DNA from: Tannerellaceae bacterium
Lineage (GTDB): Bacteria; Bacteroidota; Bacteroidia; Bacteroidales; Tannerellaceae
Reading direction: 5' to 3'
Length of the DNA stretch: 8,234 bases
NCBI GenBank assembly: GCA_031279915.1
Contig: JAITHO010000012.1
Span: forward strand, 1-8,234
Shown here: piece after piece, positions 6,129-8,234 of the stretch
How positions within the stretch are numbered: position 1 is the stretch's first letter
Layout of the letters: every line of letters starts with the position of its first letter
The notes under the pieces: generated by a model
What the model saw: the letters and a program-made list of their open reading frames with translations, nothing else
Database searches by the model: none
What the model was told of the DNA's origin: nothing
Translations under genes and position numbers: made by a program

Positions 6129-7287
6129 AATCCTTTAGCTTTCGGTAGAGGGTACGTTCTGATATTTTAAGGTCGGCGGCTGCGTTTTTGCGTTTGCCGC
6201 TATGTTTTTCAAGGGCTTTCCGAATCATATCCTTCTCGGCTTCTTCGAGGGAGTAACTGGCTTCTTCAACCGGTACTGCTTCTTCGACAGGAACGGCCTT
6301 ATGGAGCGGGCGAGCGAAGCTTTCTTCGGCAACGGCCGGCATCTGCCCGCTCATTATATCCTGAACAAGTTTGCGGAGTTCGTTAACATCGTTGCGAAGG
6401 TCGAAGAGCACCTGGTATAGAATCTCGCGCTCGTTGTTGAAAGTTCGGCGCTCGCGTTCGGAAGTGAGCAGAACAGGCAGTTTCTCTACATATATTTCAG
6501 GTAGATATGTTTGCAGAATTTCGGGCGAAATGTCTCTGCTCTCTTCTATAATAGAGATTCGCTCCGTTATGTTCTTCAGCTCCCGAACGTTGCCGGGCCA
6601 TCGGTACGCCAGGAGAATCCGCCTTGCCTCATTGTTTTCGATCCGTATCGGAGGCATGCGATACTTATCAGCACAGTCGGCCGCAAACTTCCGGAAGAGG
6701 AGCATAATGTCGTCAACCCGCTCGCGAAGCGGAGGAACGCGGATAGGAACGGTGCTTAGGCGATAGTATAAATCTTCGCGAAACTTGCCGTCGCCAACGG
6801 CCCTCACCAGGTCGACATTCGTTGCGGCCACTATCCGAACATTCGTTTTCAGCACCTTAGCCGATCCGACCTTGATGAATTCGCCCGTTTCCAACACACG
6901 CAGCAAGCGCGCCTGCGTGGGTACAGGAAGTTCGCCCACTTCGTCGAGGAAAATTGTTCCCCCGTCGGTCGATTCAAAATAACCTTTGCGATCGGCCAGC
7001 GCCCCCGTGAAAGAACCTTTTTCGTGCCCAAACAATTCCGAATCGATTGTACCTTCGGGAATTGCGCCACAGTTGACGGCAATATATTGCCCGTGTTTAC
7101 GCGGGCTGTTCTGGTGAATCATCTGCGGAAAACTCTCTTTTCCCACGCCGCTTTCGCCCGTTATAAGCACCGACAGATCCGTTGGCGCAACCTGAAGAGC
7201 AACGTCGATAGCCCTGTTCAGCCCTTGCGCGTTGCCAATGATACCGTATCGCTGCTTTATTTGCTGTACATCTACTTTTGTCAACAT
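6115..7287 (-). CDS. Sigma-54-dependent transcriptional activator (AAA+ and Fis-type HTH, no receiver domain)
   Basis: This 390-residue protein hydrolyses ATP to open promoters held by sigma-54 RNA polymerase. After only about 15 residues the AAA+ domain begins: Walker A GESGVGKE (44-51), the sigma-54 contact loop GSFTGA (91-96, Ser in place of the usual Ala), Walker B TIFLDE (111-116), the arginine-rich FREDLYYRLSTVPI (169-182) and WPGNVREL (230-237). A linker with a likely coiled coil (about 283-312) and a doubled VPVEEA follows, then a Fis-type helix-turn-helix at about 350-388 with NAAADLKISERTLYRKL. There is no N-terminal receiver, PAS or GAF domain, so any signal must act at expression level or through partners. 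It is first in the operon and overlaps lptE by 14 bp. The targets are unknown, and the operon itself is one candidate. Confidence 0.95.
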   Translation of the reverse strand: MLTKVDVQQIKQRYGIIGNAQGLNRAIDVALQVAPTDLSVLITGESGVGKESFPQMIHQNSPRKHGQYIAVNCGAIPEGTIDSELFGHEKGSFTGALADRKGYFESTDGGTIFLDEVGELPVPTQARLLRVLETGEFIKVGSAKVLKTNVRIVAATNVDLVRAVGDGKFREDLYYRLSTVPIRVPPLRERVDDIMLLFRKFAADCADKYRMPPIRIENNEARRILLAYRWPGNVRELKNITERISIIEESRDISPEILQTYLPEIYVEKLPVLLTSERERRTFNNEREILYQVLFDLRNDVNELRKLVQDIMSGQMPAVAEESFARPLHKAVPVEEAVPVEEASYSLEEAEKDMIRKALEKHSGKRKNAAADLKISERTLYRKLKDYGLE

Positions 7288-7329
7288 ATTTTTTTGTGTA
7301 ATTATGCTATTTCAGTCATGTTATACTGA

Positions 7330-7337
7330 CAAATTTA
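7330..7337 (-). promoter_or_regulatory. Possible -7 element of the regulator-lptE-secG operon
   Basis: Read on the - strand this is TAAATTTG, a match to the Bacteroidetes -7 motif TAnnTTTG, 42 bases upstream of the regulator's ATG. No TTG is found at the normal distance upstream (toward higher coordinates), so support is only the -7 match and its position. The leader would be about 35 bases. Confidence 0.4.
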
Positions 7338-7417
7338 CATATTAATTATGAATATATCTCGATGCCTCCCCAAAAACTTTTTCGCATCAATGCAGGAATG
7401 ACCTCTTTGGGCAAGCA

Positions 7418-7444
7418 TAGAGGCAGGTTTGAAACCTGCCCCTA
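7418..7444. repeat. Near-perfect palindrome built on GGCAGGTTT/AAACCTGCC
   Basis: Arms 7418-7430 and 7432-7444 pair at 12 of 13 positions around a single central base. The core GGCAGGTTT-G-AAACCTGCC is perfect. It lies between the operon promoter region and the 41 bp array, about 40 bp from the array's first unit. A similar GGGGCAGGTTT-type palindrome is, as I recall, scattered in many bacterial genomes as a REP-like element; I could not check copies here, because the window has only one. Confidence 0.7.
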
Positions 7445-7485
7445 CTTTCTGCCACATTTACCATACCACAGAGCACGCTCTAATC

Positions 7486-8101
7486 TTTTTGCTCTCGGAT
7501 TTCCGGCAGGCCGTTGCGATATATAGTTTTTGCTCTCGGATTTCCGTCGAGCCGTTGCGATATGTGGTTTTTCCTCTCGGATTTCCGGCGCGATATTGCG
7601 ATATGTGGTTTTCCCTCTCGGATTTCCGGCGAGACATTGCGATATGTGGTTTTTGCTCTCGGATTTCCGTCGAGACATTGCGATATATATTTTTTGCTCT
7701 CGGATTCCCGGCGAGACATTGCGATATATACTTTTTGCTCTCGGATTTCCGTCGAGCCGTCGCGATATGTGGTTTTTGCTCTCGGATTTCCGTCGAGATA
7801 TTGCGATATGTGGTTTTTGCTCTCGGATTTCCGTCGCGATATTGCGATATATAGTTTTTGCTCTCAGATTTCCGTCGCGATATTGCGATATGTGGTTTTT
7901 GCTCTCGGATTTCCGGCAGGCCGTTGCGATATATAGTTTTTGCTCTCGGATTTCCGGCAAGCCGTTGCGATTTGGAGTTTTGCTCTCGGATTTCCGTCGC
8001 GATATTGCGATATGTGGTTTTTCCTCTCGGATTTCTGGCGAGACATTGCGATATGTGTTTTTTGCTCTCGGATTTCCGGCGGGCCGTTGCGATTTGGAGT
8101 T
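7486..8101. repeat. Tandem array of 15 units with a 41 bp period
   Basis: Counting from the word CTCTCGG, units begin at 7492, 7533, 7574, 7615, 7656, 7697, 7738, 7779, 7820, 7861, 7902, 7943, 7983, 8024 and 8065: every step is 41 bp except one of 40 (7943 to 7983). Each unit has a nearly fixed core, GCTCTCGGATTTCCG, then a variable stretch (G or T, C, two bases, then GCCGT, GACAT or GATAT), then fixed TGCGAT, then a variable tail (mostly ATGTGGT or ATATAGT, twice TTGGAGT) and a T-run. The units at 7492 and 7902 are identical over 41 bp. There are no unique spacers, so it is not a CRISPR. No transposase or recombinase lies beside it. 41 bp is close to four DNA turns, so equivalent bases would face the same side of the helix. 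Confidence 0.95.
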
Positions 8102-8126
8102 GACATTTGTTTTTTATTTATATTTG
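8093..8126 (+). promoter_or_regulatory. Possible rightward promoter at the array's edge
   Basis: TATATTTG at 8119-8126 matches the Bacteroidetes -7 motif. TTTG at 8093-8096, inside the last array unit, lies 22 bases upstream as a possible -33 element. The rest of the window (8127-8234) is AT-rich and without a clear gene. An ATG at 8221 stays open for the few bases left and could be the start of a gene beyond the window, but nothing supports it further. Confidence 0.4.
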
Positions 8127-8234
8127 CGGAAATATTAATCACGTAAACAAAACATATTCATGACACGACTTATTTAAATAGCTTTCAAAACGATTCTCAA
8201 TAAGCTCCACATAGCAGAACATGCTGATTTCTAC

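Noticed and set aside
6240..6310. Tandem duplication in the regulator's linker (VPVEEA twice)
   Set aside because: A short, diverged doubling of about 18 bp in a flexible linker; it is in frame and does not affect any domain.
6371..6766. 131-codon frame on the + strand opposite the sigma-54 activator
   Set aside because: Arg/Ser-rich shadow of a gene whose AAA+ motifs are intact on the other strand.
7500..8100. Sigma-54 promoters within each unit on the + strand
   Set aside because: The GG and GC pairs are nine bases apart (GG-N9-GC) instead of ten, and many units have GT instead of GG. The - strand version has the correct spacing but poor flanking bases, so it is kept only as a weak point in a finding.
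7486..8101. CRISPR array
   Set aside because: Units are joined directly with no unique spacers, variation is in recurring forms, and no cas gene is present in the window.
7429..8146. Several long open frames on both strands (up to 202 codons) as candidate repeat proteins
   Set aside because: They are overlapping readings of the 41 bp DNA repeat in different phases. None has a signal, a known domain or a start supported by context, and the array's variation follows the DNA unit, not codons.

Overview
The window looks like a Bacteroidales chromosome, probably the Porphyromonadaceae/Tannerellaceae side of that order, although genus cannot be fixed from this sequence. The grounds are a lipoprotein of the fimbrillin (Mfa-like) type, the regulator-lptE-TPR protein-secG gene order typical of Bacteroidales, start codons without clear Shine-Dalgarno sites, and several TAnnTTTG elements, which are the -7 motif of the Bacteroidetes housekeeping sigma factor.

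Left part, + strand. A concentrative nucleoside transporter (nupC type, N-terminus cut by the window edge) is followed after 10 bp by rsmE, the 16S rRNA m3U1498 methyltransferase. The gap after rsmE (1880-2199) holds a block of about 40-41 bp units rich in perfect palindromes. A well-formed Bacteroidetes promoter then drives a small lipoprotein of unknown function. A 416 bp AT-rich gap with one weak promoter and a possible 47-codon ORF leads to a solitary fimbrillin-like lipoprotein and its terminator.

Right part, - strand. One tight operon reads leftward from 7287: a sigma-54-dependent activator without a receiver domain, lptE (LPS-export lipoprotein), a TPR-like protein of unknown role and secG. 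Spacings are a 14 bp overlap, 6 bp and 1 bp, and a strong terminator sits after secG. The operon joins envelope functions (LPS transport to the outer membrane, Sec translocation) to a regulator encoded first.

Far right, 7288-8234. No convincing gene. The region holds a putative -7 element for the operon, a near-perfect palindrome with 13 bp arms (7418-7444), and the most striking object here: a 15-unit tandem array with a 41 bp period (7486-8101) built from a fixed core and a small set of recurring variants. The palindromic repeats after rsmE have the same 41 bp period and line up in register with the array over short blocks, so the two may be diverged members of one repeat family. All long ORFs in the array are by-products of a stop-poor unit whose length is not a multiple of three.
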